Below, one piece after another: positions 1-6,875 of a stretch of DNA of 24,124 nt; within the stretch, counting starts at the first letter, position 1, and every line of letters begins with the position of its first letter. The translations under genes and the position numbers were made by a program. Source of the DNA: a virus; the IMG/VR virus record IMGVR_UViG_3300036828_000073, positions 1 through 24,124 of that record, one strand, 5' to 3'. The notes beneath the pieces are model-generated. The model was not told the DNA's origin. It did not search any database and saw nothing but the letters and a program-made list of their open reading frames with translations.

Positions 1-542
1 CCCGGATTCTTGGCGTCGGTGCGCCGGGTTAGCTCCCGGCTGACCACCGCGGCGTCGCGCTCGGCTCCCTCAAACAGCATCTGCTTGAGCTTGCGTCTGG
101 CATATATGACTTTCAGGGTGTCTCTGGCGCTGCCTACGGCTGGATCCTGTTCCATCTGCGCCCGCACCCAGGTGACGGCTTCGGAGACCCTTTCGGGTTT
201 GTTGGCCGTCATGTAGAGGCCCTCCAGCTTGCGGACCTCGGCGTCGGCGTAACGCTCGCGGATGTCCTCGACCGCCATCTGGTTCTGGAAGAAGTCCGAC
301 CAGCGGGTCAACTGCACGAACAGGTTCATGAGTTGCTTATCGGTCAGGTCATCGAGGTCCTCGGCCAGCTTGGGCAGACCGAACTCTGGTTGCTCAGGCT
401 CGGCGATCCCCAGTTCGTGATAGACGTCGTACCGCACGCCGCTCACCGTTCTGGCCCACGCCGCCGTTTCGGCCAGACTCAGCGGCCTTTGCCGCGTCAA
501 CCGCCGTCGAGCGGTGGAGGAGGAGCTTCCGTTGTCGTTCAC
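1..542 (-). CDS. Hypothetical protein, truncated by the window edge (C-terminus missing)
   Basis: This minus-strand frame is open from a GTG at 542 to the left edge, giving 180 residues without a stop. The start is chosen because AAAGGA lies about six bases upstream of the GTG. The protein is helical and charged, with DDLTDKQLMNLFVQLTRWSD near residues 65-85 and ARRKLKQMLFEGAE near the visible end. I do not recognise a catalytic motif. It is the last visible gene of the recombination group, directly downstream of the Cas4-like nuclease. The nuclease frame runs 149 bp into it, and the tail of the nuclease looks like out-of-frame sequence there. A helper of recombination is possible from context only. 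Confidence 0.6.
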   Translation of the reverse strand, partial: MNDNGSSSSTARRRLTRQRPLSLAETAAWARTVSGVRYDVYHELGIAEPEQPEFGLPKLAEDLDDLTDKQLMNLFVQLTRWSDFFQNQMAVEDIRERYADAEVRKLEGLYMTANKPERVSEAVTWVRAQMEQDPAVGSARDTLKVIYARRKLKQMLFEGAERDAAVVSRELTRRTDAKNP

Positions 543-1458
543 CGCCAGTCCTTTCGTAGCGTTGGCAATCGGCGCAACCATCGAAGGGGCAGTCCGGGAT
601 CTTGCCGCCCTGGAGGGCCATGACGATCTGGCTGGCCCAATCCAACCGGTCGGCGATGCGCTCCTCCCGGTACTTGACCACCATCTCCTTGGTTCTCTGG
701 TTCCACTTGCATTCGTACAGGAAGATCTCATCCTTCGGTGCGCCCATGTAGCTGTACAGGTGCGCTTGGCGGATGTGTGAAGGGAAGGGCACTCGGATGG
801 AGTCCCATAGAGCGTCATAGTCCAGGAACTCGCGATTCTTCCCGTTGATGTTGAACTTGTGAGTGTGATCAGCGATCAGTCGTGGCGCTTCAAAACGCAG
901 GGTGTTCACACCAATCGACTTGATCTCGATCACCGCGCTGTCGCCGTCCAGGCCGTCGGCGTGCCCGGCCATCATCAGGCTGGGCCGGTGGAGGGGCACC
1001 TCGTCGTAGCGCAGGAACTGCCGCCCGGACCCGCACTCCTCGCAGTGGTCGGGAGAGGTGGCCCACCAGGCGTGCTTGCAGTTCATGCAGTAGTACACGC
1101 CTTTGAGTCGCCCTAGATTCCAAATCCGGCTCTGCCATTTGCGGTGGATCTCCTTGCCCTCATCGAAGATCATCCGCATCTGCCAGTGGGTCACCGGCCC
1201 CTCGGCGCTCGGCCTATGCCCGGCCAGGCGGTGGTAGCTAGCCCTCGGACACCATTCCGAATGCGACATCTCCGAAGGGTGCAGCACATCCTGCCGTCGC
1301 TCGGAGTCGTCGTCTCTGGTCAATAAGGCCCTTTGAATGTCGCCAAGGAGCCGGGTCTCGCGCTTGCTTGTTTCTAACAATGCGCGCAAGTTGGCGTCGA
1401 TCACGGGACGTCGCGGTGTTGATTGAGACGATCTTGCCTGCGTTGAGGGCCGCTTCAC
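394..1458 (-). CDS. Cas4/AddB-like PD-(D/E)XK exonuclease with Fe-S cysteines and an inserted zinc ribbon
   Basis: This is probably a DNA exonuclease acting on phage or host DNA ends. The core reads GHADG (D168) followed by IEIKS (E178, K180), the PD-(D/E)XK signature of the RecB/Cas4 family. One cysteine in LHPSEMSHSEWCPR (C70) and three near the C-terminus (C290, C295, C298) fit the four-cysteine iron-sulfur arrangement of Cas4 and AddB. An extra C-x2-C...C-x2-C ribbon (C124, C127, C139, C142) sits between the N-terminal helices and the catalytic strands. The GTG start overlaps the resolvase stop as GTGA. Recognisable sequence ends near residue 303; the last 50 residues overlap the next gene out of frame and look like shadow sequence. 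The N-terminal 70 residues overlap the WhiB frame. Confidence 0.85.
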   Translation of the reverse strand: MKRPSTQARSSQSTPRRPVIDANLRALLETSKRETRLLGDIQRALLTRDDDSERRQDVLHPSEMSHSEWCPRASYHRLAGHRPSAEGPVTHWQMRMIFDEGKEIHRKWQSRIWNLGRLKGVYYCMNCKHAWWATSPDHCEECGSGRQFLRYDEVPLHRPSLMMAGHADGLDGDSAVIEIKSIGVNTLRFEAPRLIADHTHKFNINGKNREFLDYDALWDSIRVPFPSHIRQAHLYSYMGAPKDEIFLYECKWNQRTKEMVVKYREERIADRLDWASQIVMALQGGKIPDCPFDGCADCQRYERTGGERQRKLLLHRSTAVDAAKAAESGRNGGVGQNGERRAVRRLSRTGDRRA

Positions 1459-1747
1459 GATGCCGTTCCCGTTTGATCCGGCGGCGCTCCCTTTCTGAAC
1501 ACCCGCCCCAAACGCCCCACTTCTCCCCGTTGTTCAGGGCGTAGTCGAGACACTGGTCGAGGACTGGGCACTGCCCTGGGAAATCCGGGTGAGTCCCCAG
1601 GCACACCGACTTGGCCTCGTTGACCTGGCCGTTGTGCTGATGGTCGGCGAAGAACAGGTTGGCGTTGTTGTGTCCACAGCTTCCGAGGCACTTGGCTTGG
1701 GTATACCAGTCGGGTCGTCGCCGCTCGTAGACCGGCGGCAGGGCCAT
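1238..1747 (-). CDS. WhiB-like regulator in a frame overlapping both neighbours
   Basis: The frame from ATG 1747 gives 169 aa. It carries clear WhiB features: C20 and/or C24, then AKSVC (C49), CPV with C60, C66, LDYAL, and the GVWGG turn at residues 78-82, followed by a basic ERERRRIKRER stretch. WhiB proteins hold a [4Fe-4S] cluster and bind the housekeeping sigma factor to alter transcription. The usual C-x2-C before PV is stretched here to C-x10-C by about eight extra residues (LGTHPDFPGQ). No good ribosome binding site precedes the ATG, so it may be reached by coupling or frameshifting from the resolvase. The frame covers the last 97 codons of the resolvase ORF, and its own last 73 codons overlap the nuclease start. 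The family call is firm; the gene limits are not. Confidence 0.75.
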   Translation of the reverse strand: MALPPVYERRRPDWYTQAKCLGSCGHNNANLFFADHQHNGQVNEAKSVCLGTHPDFPGQCPVLDQCLDYALNNGEKWGVWGGCSERERRRIKRERHREAALNAGKIVSINTATSRDRRQLARIVRNKQARDPAPWRHSKGLIDQRRRLRATAGCAAPFGDVAFGMVSEG

Positions 1748-2066
1748 AGCTACGTCTATGAGCAACCAGTTCGTGATAGTCGCTCTCGGTAAGGACCACG
1801 AAATGTTCTCCCGATAGCTCAAATCCGAGAACTGGGAGTCGAGACTCGACCAGCGCATGCCTGCGTAGTTGGCGGAGGTCGTCAAACTTGAGCGTGATGG
1901 AGCGTCGATTGTCGGTGCGCTTGAACTCGACCAGTTCCCACTCGGTGCGACCGTCGTGCTTCCGGTCCCATCTAGCACCTGATCGGGGGTTACGAGTTCC
2001 CCCAAATCGGTCCATGCCCTTCTGCTCTTGCCGCCTGGACCTCATCAGGCGGTCACCGACTGTCAC
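1455..2066 (-). CDS. Holliday-junction-resolvase-like PD-(D/E)XK endonuclease
   Basis: Residues 20-105 resemble small phage or archaeal Hjc-type resolvases. They show GGTRNPRSGARW with S29, then D38 and VEFKRT with E47 and K49, a helical DDLRQLRRHA segment and a closing strand FVVLTESDYHEL. The predicted role is cutting branched recombination or replication intermediates, which fits its place directly after recA. GTG 2066 overlaps the recA stop as GTGA. The domain seems complete by about residue 107. The remaining 96 residues are rich in Arg, Pro and Gly and lie over the WhiB coding sequence in another frame, so they may be a non-functional tail. The ORF nevertheless ends exactly in a GTGA overlap with the nuclease start. 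Confidence 0.75.
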   Translation of the reverse strand: MTVGDRLMRSRRQEQKGMDRFGGTRNPRSGARWDRKHDGRTEWELVEFKRTDNRRSITLKFDDLRQLRRHALVESRLPVLGFELSGEHFVVLTESDYHELVAHRRSYGPAAGLRAATTRLVYPSQVPRKLWTQQRQPVLRRPSAQRPGQRGQVGVPGDSPGFPRAVPSPRPVSRLRPEQRGEVGRLGRVFRKGAPPDQTGTAS

Positions 2067-3166
2067 TTCTTGGTCCTAGCCAATCGCCTGGCAGGACGTT
2101 TCTGTTCCTCGGGGCGCTTGCCCTTCGTCGCAACCTCTAGTACATCACTGCGTAACTTTTCCTGCAACGTTAGGTCCCACCTGACCTGCTCCTCCAGGGC
2201 CGAACGGCCATGCCAGGAATCCTCGCCCAGGTGGTAGTAGCCCCCTTTGACGTCGAGGATCTCGTAGTAGATGGCCAGGGTGACCACCTCTTTGGACGGG
2301 TCGTAGCTGCCGGGCGGGATGTGAAGCTCGTTGTGGTCGAAGTAGAAGTCGAAGCTGGCCACCCGCTCCGGTGGGTAGCTCTTGTTCTTTTTTGTCAGGC
2401 ACTTGATGGCGATGCCGACCTTGCGCTGGCTGCGTTTCTCCCCCTCGGTGAGCCAGTCGTCGCGCTTCAGTTCGACCCTGGTGTTGTACCAGTAGTTCTT
2501 GGCCCGGCCCCCAGGGGTGGTGCGCGGATCGCCAAACATGATGCCGATCTTTTCCCGCCACTGGTTGACCATGAAGCAGGTGACCGGACGGTCGGTCTCT
2601 ACCAGGGACCGCTTCATGGCTGTGTACGCCTTGCGGAAAAACTTGCCCATGAGCCGGGCCACCTGACCCACCTGCTGGTCGTCCATGGTCCCCTCGGTCT
2701 CGGTGACCGGCGAGAGAGCCGGGAGGCTGTCGATAACCAGAGCATCGACGCTCCTACTTTCTAGAACCCTCACCGCGGCGTTGGTGGCCTCCTCCAGGAT
2801 GTTGGTCTGCATGACCACGATCCGGCCTGGGTCACAGCCGAGGGCCTGTGCCCACTCCGGCACGAACTCCTCCGCCGCGATCCAGAACACGGTCCACTTC
2901 GGATCTCGCGCCTGCTGGGTGGCGATGGTCTTCAAGATGATGGTGGTCTTGCCGGAGGACTCGTCACCGTAGATCTCGTGCCAGGCGTTGACTGTCCAGC
3001 CCCCGCCTAGGGCGGTGTCGAGCGCCAGAGAGCCAGAGGAGATCCGAGGGATGTCGGAGAAGCGGATCTGACTGCCCCAGACCACAGTCTCCGGGCCGTA
3101 CTCAGCGTTAATCTCTGCCATCACCTCTAGGACCGCCTTGTGTTGGTCCGGGGGTGGCCTGGTCAT
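2063..3166 (-). CDS. recA: RecA-family recombinase
   Basis: A 367-aa protein with the full RecA ATPase core. Walker A is GDESSGKTT at residues 67-75, preceded by LDTALGGGW, and Walker B is ALVIDSLPAL. The segment VNQWREKIGIMFGDP, followed by TTPGG, matches the loop and switch region of bacterial RecA, which supports RecA over RadA or RecA-like helicases. It would coat single-stranded DNA and drive strand exchange for phage recombination and repair. ATG 3166 overlaps the upstream stop as ATGA, and its stop overlaps the resolvase start as GTGA, so the three genes are translationally coupled. The C-terminal tail (RPEEQKRPARRLARTKK) is basic, unlike the acidic tail of E. coli RecA. Confidence 0.93.
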   Translation of the reverse strand: MTRPPPDQHKAVLEVMAEINAEYGPETVVWGSQIRFSDIPRISSGSLALDTALGGGWTVNAWHEIYGDESSGKTTIILKTIATQQARDPKWTVFWIAAEEFVPEWAQALGCDPGRIVVMQTNILEEATNAAVRVLESRSVDALVIDSLPALSPVTETEGTMDDQQVGQVARLMGKFFRKAYTAMKRSLVETDRPVTCFMVNQWREKIGIMFGDPRTTPGGRAKNYWYNTRVELKRDDWLTEGEKRSQRKVGIAIKCLTKKNKSYPPERVASFDFYFDHNELHIPPGSYDPSKEVVTLAIYYEILDVKGGYYHLGEDSWHGRSALEEQVRWDLTLQEKLRSDVLEVATKGKRPEEQKRPARRLARTKK

Positions 3167-3411
3167 TTCTTCTTCTTGGGGCTGCTGATCTCGATGTCGG
3201 GATACTTCTTGCCAACTGCCGCCCGGACCTGCTTCTTCTCCGCCGGGGTGCCGTGTTGGGACACGCGAGCCAGAGCGTTGCGGCCCCGCTTCTCGGTGTC
3301 GATGGGGTAGTTGCCAGACTCCTTCTTGGCCGAGGCGGTCTTGGCCTTCGACGGTACGGCGAAGTCACTCTTGGGCAGGCTGGCCCGTTTCTTCGATGTG
3401 ATGTCAGCCAT
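3163..3411 (-). CDS. Small basic phage protein (NALARVSQHGTPAEKKxVRAAV type)
   Basis: An 82-aa lysine-rich protein. The central segment YPIDTEKRGRNALARVSQHG, followed by TPAEKKQVRAAV, is a motif I know from many actinophage and capsid-region proteins, where it is often a domain of unknown function (I believe DUF6582; not checked). The N-terminus LPKSDFAVPSKAK is also typical of that group. It ends in four lysines, and its stop overlaps the recA start as ATGA. ATG 3411 follows the stop of the 41-aa gene by two bases. Molecular role unknown; nucleic-acid binding is plausible from charge only. Confidence 0.8.
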   Translation of the reverse strand: MADITSKKRASLPKSDFAVPSKAKTASAKKESGNYPIDTEKRGRNALARVSQHGTPAEKKQVRAAVGKKYPDIEISSPKKKK

Positions 3412-3413
3412 GG

Positions 3414-3539
3414 CTATTTCTTCTTGGCTGCGGTCTTCTTGGCCGGTGCCTTCTTGGCCTTGTCGTCCTTGTTCTCATCACCCTTCTTGCCGAACGGTTT
3501 GGCTTGCTTGCCTCCGAACGGCTCTTTCTTAGTGGCCAT
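3414..3539 (-). CDS. 41-aa lysine/alanine-rich peptide with a histone-tail-like C-terminus
   Basis: A short gene starting at ATG 3539 with a strong GGAGG seven bases upstream and ending at TAG 3414-3416. The product starts MATKKEPFGGKQAKPFGKKG and continues DENKDDKAKKAPAKKTAAKKK. The K/A/P repeats resemble the DNA-binding tails of H1-like bacterial proteins such as HupB, so nucleic-acid binding is a reasonable inference. PFG occurs twice (PFGGKQ, PFGKKG). It overlaps the end of the upstream wHTH gene by 11 bp. The strong ribosome binding site and tight packing argue that it is real despite its size. Confidence 0.7.
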   Translation of the reverse strand: MATKKEPFGGKQAKPFGKKGDENKDDKAKKAPAKKTAAKKK

Positions 3540-3927
3540 TACTATTCCTCCTTCGTCTTTCTACTGTTTCTGCTACTCCATCGAGTCGTTCCAGAAAGGC
3601 TGCTCGATGAGCCTCCCAGGCTGGATTGACGATCCACACGATGGCCTCGTAACCGCTCTGAGTCAGGCGAGTGCGCCCCGAGGGTGTAATCGGAGGAATG
3701 TTGCCTGGCCAGTGGGGACGATATAGATCATTCGGGTCGTCGTTAGCTAGGTCGGTAAAGCGTGGACTCATACTCTGGTGTTTGCTCCCGCTCAACTGCT
3801 CAGCTTCTTCGCAGGTGATCCCGTCGGGCATGCTTTCGCAGACAAGTTGGAAGGCTCTCGCGCGCATGGGGGGTAGGTACTCCTGGATACTTGCCCATAC
3901 TTCACGGGATGTTCTCCGCACCCTCAC
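3529..3927 (-). CDS. Winged-helix DNA-binding protein
   Basis: A 132-aa protein. Residues 13-95 look like a winged helix: VWASIQEYLPPMRARAFQLV, then GITCEEAEQLSG, a candidate recognition helix KHQSMSPRFTDLA, and a wing ending in RTRLTQSGYEAIVWI. The last part is typical of a phage wHTH family in which the wing ends xTxSGxxAxVW. The C-terminal 35 residues are helical and basic. The GTG start sits right after the upstream TAA, with a weak purine-rich stretch before it; GTG 3921 is an alternative. It may regulate this operon or act in replication; neither is shown by the sequence. Confidence 0.7.
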   Translation of the reverse strand: MRVRRTSREVWASIQEYLPPMRARAFQLVCESMPDGITCEEAEQLSGSKHQSMSPRFTDLANDDPNDLYRPHWPGNIPPITPSGRTRLTQSGYEAIVWIVNPAWEAHRAAFLERLDGVAETVERRRRNSNGH

Positions 3928-4137
3928 TTAAGTCGCCTTGCCTTTTTTGCTCATGGGCTTGCGTCCCGACTCCCTGGTCTCTGCCGCCTTCTCGGCCATC
4001 TGATGACGGCGTTTCGGCCCCTGGGCCGAGGCGTTGGAAATCGCCGCCGCCCTGGACTTGGAGTAGCCCTCCTTCTTCAGGTCCTCGTACATCTTCGGTT
4101 TCTTGATCGACGGGCCTGGGTCTTTACCTCCGGGCAT
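3928..4137 (-). CDS. Small phage protein of the EGYSKSRAAAISNASA type
   Basis: A 69-aa basic protein. GPSIKKPKMYEDLKKEGYSK followed by SRAAAISNASAQ matches a common small actinophage family (LRDEGxSKEKAARIANA pattern; I believe DUF7218, unchecked). The rest is lysine- and arginine-rich and ends SKKGKAT. ATG 4137 is preferred over the in-frame GTG at 4143 because GGAGGAG sits six bases upstream of the ATG. Its stop directly abuts the wHTH GTG. Function unknown. Confidence 0.75.
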   Translation of the reverse strand: MPGGKDPGPSIKKPKMYEDLKKEGYSKSRAAAISNASAQGPKRRHQMAEKAAETRESGRKPMSKKGKAT

Positions 4138-4139
4138 GG

Positions 4140-4337
4140 TCACTCCTCCACGTAGAAGTTCTGTTCGTCATTTGGGCACTCCTCACGAAGCGTCACCAGG
4201 CATCGTTTGACGCTGGCGTCACTGGTCCCGAATGCCTCTGTCTGGTGACCGCAACGCAAACACGTCGCGGTCACGCCTTCGATCTCGGTGTAGTCGCCAT
4301 CCAGGAGGGTCTCGTCTACTTCGCACTCCACCCTCAC
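4140..4337 (-). CDS. Small zinc-binding phage protein (CLRCGH)
   Basis: A 65-aa acidic protein with CLRCGHQTEAFGTSDASVKR and a downstream CPNDEQNFY. The two cysteines of CLRC plus those of RCL and ECPN could bind one metal. The pattern VECEVDE...GVTATCxRCGHxTExFGTS is familiar from many actinophage hypothetical proteins. GTG 4337 is chosen because it overlaps the upstream stop as GTGA; an in-frame TTG at 4352 is the alternative. It belongs to a run of small genes downstream of polA. Role unknown. Confidence 0.75.
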   Translation of the reverse strand: MRVECEVDETLLDGDYTEIEGVTATCLRCGHQTEAFGTSDASVKRCLVTLREECPNDEQNFYVEE

Positions 4338-4816
4338 CGGACGTTGCCCCAATCGAAGTCACTGGTTACGTTCGGGTCGGTTCCGAACTGGCTCTGACCA
4401 CCGGGGTTGTCGGTGCGGGCCGTAGCTACTGGCCCGGAACTAGTCAGCCCCACCGCGTTGAGCAGAGTGCCCGACTGGGTGAACAGGTCGCCGTTGTAGC
4501 CACAGTCGGTGCAGAGCGGCGCGGCCTCGGTATGTGCCCACCGACGCTTGAAGAAGTTGGAGCCGCCACAACCAGGGCATTGGCCGACCTTGCCCACGTT
4601 GGCTGGCGCTTTGGTCACGTAGCCCTGACGCTGAACCTGGTTGTAGCTACTGTCGCCATTGCCCCCCGACTGCGCTTCTCCTACCACCTCCTGGCGTGGC
4701 CCGGTCGGGGGGTACTGCGGCTCCCACCGCACCGCCGGGCCAGGAGTTTGCTGCTCGGGCCGCTGGTTGATCATCCCTCCCAGGCGGCGCTGCCACCAAC
4801 CGCTGTTGTCACTCAT
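4334..4816 (-). CDS. Zinc-ribbon protein with a long disordered N-terminus
   Basis: A 160-aa protein. The first half is rich in Gln, Pro and Gly and probably unstructured. Residues 79-107 hold a zinc ribbon, CPGCGGSNFF...PLCTDCGYN (C-x2-C and C-x2-C). The C-terminus is Gly/Ser/Thr rich and ends FDWGNVR. It starts seven bases after the polA stop with GTGAGG just upstream, and its stop overlaps the next gene as GTGA, so it is co-expressed with polA. Similar ribbon proteins are found near the replication genes of actinophages; DNA or RNA contact is likely but unproven. Confidence 0.72.
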   Translation of the reverse strand: MSDNSGWWQRRLGGMINQRPEQQTPGPAVRWEPQYPPTGPRQEVVGEAQSGGNGDSSYNQVQRQGYVTKAPANVGKVGQCPGCGGSNFFKRRWAHTEAAPLCTDCGYNGDLFTQSGTLLNAVGLTSSGPVATARTDNPGGQSQFGTDPNVTSDFDWGNVR

Positions 4817-4823
4817 CGTTGCC

Positions 4824-6806
4824 TCACTTGCACTCAGCCCAGTTGTTGCCGACGCTGATATTGACCTCTAGGGGGACGTCCAGTACTGGACTGGAGTCGA
4901 GACGGACGTCCTCCATGGCTACGCGCACTAACGGTAAGACCTCGGCTACCTCGTCCTCGGCCACCTCGATGATGAACTCATCATGGACCTGAAGGATTAA
5001 CTGGGCATCGAAGTCCTGGAGAGCTTTATGTACTTGTACGATTGCGATCTTGGCTATGTCAGCAGCGGTGCCCTGGATCGGGTGGTTGACCGCCTGGCGT
5101 TCGGCATAGCCTCGTTCACCCCAGTCTTGGGACCTGATCTGAGGCAGACGGCGCTTGCGCCCGTACAGCGTCTCGACGTAGCCGTGATCCCAGCAGAACC
5201 GCTTGACCTTGCCGCCCCACCGCTTCACGCCGGGGTAGGCCGCGTGCCAGGCGTCGTAGACCTTCTGGGCCTCTCGCTCAGGGATGCCCGACATGTCCAT
5301 GATCCGACCCGGCCCGCCCTCAAAGCTGAGGTTGAAGTTGCTGTTCTTGGCGATGGCCCGCTGCTCGCCGGTCACCTTGGGCTCCGGCACCTTGTAGATC
5401 AGGCTGGCCGTCTGGGTGTGCAGGTCCAGGCCGTGCTTGTAGGCGTACATCAGCAGTCGGTCCTTGGTCTGGTGGGCCAGAATCCGTAGCTCGATCTGGC
5501 TGTAGTCGGCCACGATGAGCTTCTTGCCCGGTGGGGCCGTGAACAGGCGGCGCACCATGGTGGCCTCAAAGGTCTCCTTGTAACGGGCCGGGATGTTCTG
5601 GAGGTTCGGGGCCGAACAGGAGAGCCTGCCGGTCTTGGCCACGGCCTGGTTGAAGCTGGCCCGGATCCGGGAGTCCTCATCGATGTGGGGGATGTAGCCG
5701 CTGATGTACGTCGACTCCAGCTTCAGTACCTCCCGGTAGTCCAGGATGGCCTTGGCCACCGGGCTTCTCTTGGCCAACACGGCCAGCGTCCCGGCGTCAA
5801 CCGACCGTGCTCCCTTGTCAGTGAGCTTGGGGCAGCGCAGCTTCTTGACGTCGTAGAAGTAGGTGGCCAGCTTCTGGGTGGACCGCAGATTGACCTCGCG
5901 CGGATCGGGCCAGTCATCGCCGATCAACCGTTTGGCGTTGGTCTCGGCCTCATCTCGCTGGTTCTCCAGTTCTGGACGTAGGCGACGGAACTCGCCGACG
6001 TCGACATAGGCCCCGGTTTGACGCATGTCCATCAGCACCCCCAGGACATCCATCTCCAGGTCGAGAAGCTCCTTCAGCCGCCTCATCTTCTGGCTGGAGT
6101 ATCGGGGCCGCAGCTTCCACCACAACATCCACGCCCACTTGGCGTCGAGGGCGGAGTACCGCACTGCCTCATTCCAGGGAGCGGTGTACGCCTGCTCGCC
6201 CAGCTTCTCGGCGTACTCATAGTTGAAATACCGCTTGGTCAGTTCCCCCAGCTTGTAGCTGTACCCATTCTCGTTGAGTAGGAAGACCAGCATCAGGGTG
6301 TCGCCATACGGCGGCGGTGGGATCTGCCAGTCGTAGTACTTGGCTATCGACAGCAGGTCGAAGCTGACGTTCTGGTTGATCTTGCGCCGGTCGGAGAAGA
6401 ACAGCGGTTCCAGGGCGTCGAAGACGTTGGTGTGATCTAGCTGGGGCCGTGGGTCAGGGTGGCCGCAGGGTATGACATCACAGCGCCCTGGACCGGCGAG
6501 GCTGATCGACCACACCACGTTGGTCCGGGCGTCCAGGGCGGGCTTGTCTTTCTCCGCCGCCAGGCGGCATACGTCGGAGCACCACACCCGACGGTGTGCT
6601 GGTAGTCGGCGACCGCATGCCTCACAGGGCTTGGCGTCTGACCTGAACTTGGTGTTGCCTTTCTTCTCGGCTACGGCATCGAGCGCCCTGACCGGGCGAC
6701 CTTTTCTGGTCTCGATGTCGAAGCTGAACTCACCGAACCGTTCGTAGTCCGCGACGAGGTGCTTGAGATCCTCGACGCTTTGCACGGTTCTGGTTGGTAA
6801 TGTCAT
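4824..6806 (-). CDS. polA: DNA polymerase I (family A) with 3'-5' exonuclease and an inserted zinc finger
   Basis: A 660-aa replicative family-A polymerase lacking the 5'-3' exonuclease domain, as is usual in phages. Proofreading motifs are complete: FDIET (D30, E32), QNVSFD (D150) and YSALD (Y217, D221). Polymerase motif A is DYSQIELR (D434), motif B has K487 and F491 with F495 where Pol I has Tyr766, and motif C is QVHDE (D609). F491 predicts discrimination against dideoxynucleotides, as in E. coli Pol I. Odd feature: residues 34-95, between ExoI and the next strand, carry C61-x2-C64-x11-C76-x3-C80, a probable zinc finger. ATG 6806 has GAGGATCA upstream. Two strong hairpins separate it from the preceding gene. 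Confidence 0.96.
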   Translation of the reverse strand: MTLPTRTVQSVEDLKHLVADYERFGEFSFDIETRKGRPVRALDAVAEKKGNTKFRSDAKPCEACGRRLPAHRRVWCSDVCRLAAEKDKPALDARTNVVWSISLAGPGRCDVIPCGHPDPRPQLDHTNVFDALEPLFFSDRRKINQNVSFDLLSIAKYYDWQIPPPPYGDTLMLVFLLNENGYSYKLGELTKRYFNYEYAEKLGEQAYTAPWNEAVRYSALDAKWAWMLWWKLRPRYSSQKMRRLKELLDLEMDVLGVLMDMRQTGAYVDVGEFRRLRPELENQRDEAETNAKRLIGDDWPDPREVNLRSTQKLATYFYDVKKLRCPKLTDKGARSVDAGTLAVLAKRSPVAKAILDYREVLKLESTYISGYIPHIDEDSRIRASFNQAVAKTGRLSCSAPNLQNIPARYKETFEATMVRRLFTAPPGKKLIVADYSQIELRILAHQTKDRLLMYAYKHGLDLHTQTASLIYKVPEPKVTGEQRAIAKNSNFNLSFEGGPGRIMDMSGIPEREAQKVYDAWHAAYPGVKRWGGKVKRFCWDHGYVETLYGRKRRLPQIRSQDWGERGYAERQAVNHPIQGTAADIAKIAIVQVHKALQDFDAQLILQVHDEFIIEVAEDEVAEVLPLVRVAMEDVRLDSSPVLDVPLEVNISVGNNWAECK

Positions 6807-6820
6807 TGATCCTCGGTGGT

Positions 6821-6871
6821 GAGGGGGAGGCCCTATTGGTCAGACGGCGGTTCTGACAGGGCCTCCCCCTC
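6821..6871 (-). terminator. Long GC-rich hairpin directly upstream of polA (terminator or riboregulator)
   Basis: GAGGGGGAGGCCCT (6821-6834) pairs perfectly with AGGGCCTCCCCCTC (6858-6871). Inside it, GTCAGA (6839-6844) pairs with TCTGAC (6852-6857) around a 7-nt loop, leaving only a 4-nt bulge. That is 20 paired bases. On the transcribed strand no U-tract follows; instead come about 14 bases and the polA ATG. It could be a U-less terminator, an attenuator or an RNA-processing site. Confidence 0.7.
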
Positions 6872-6875
6872 CTAA

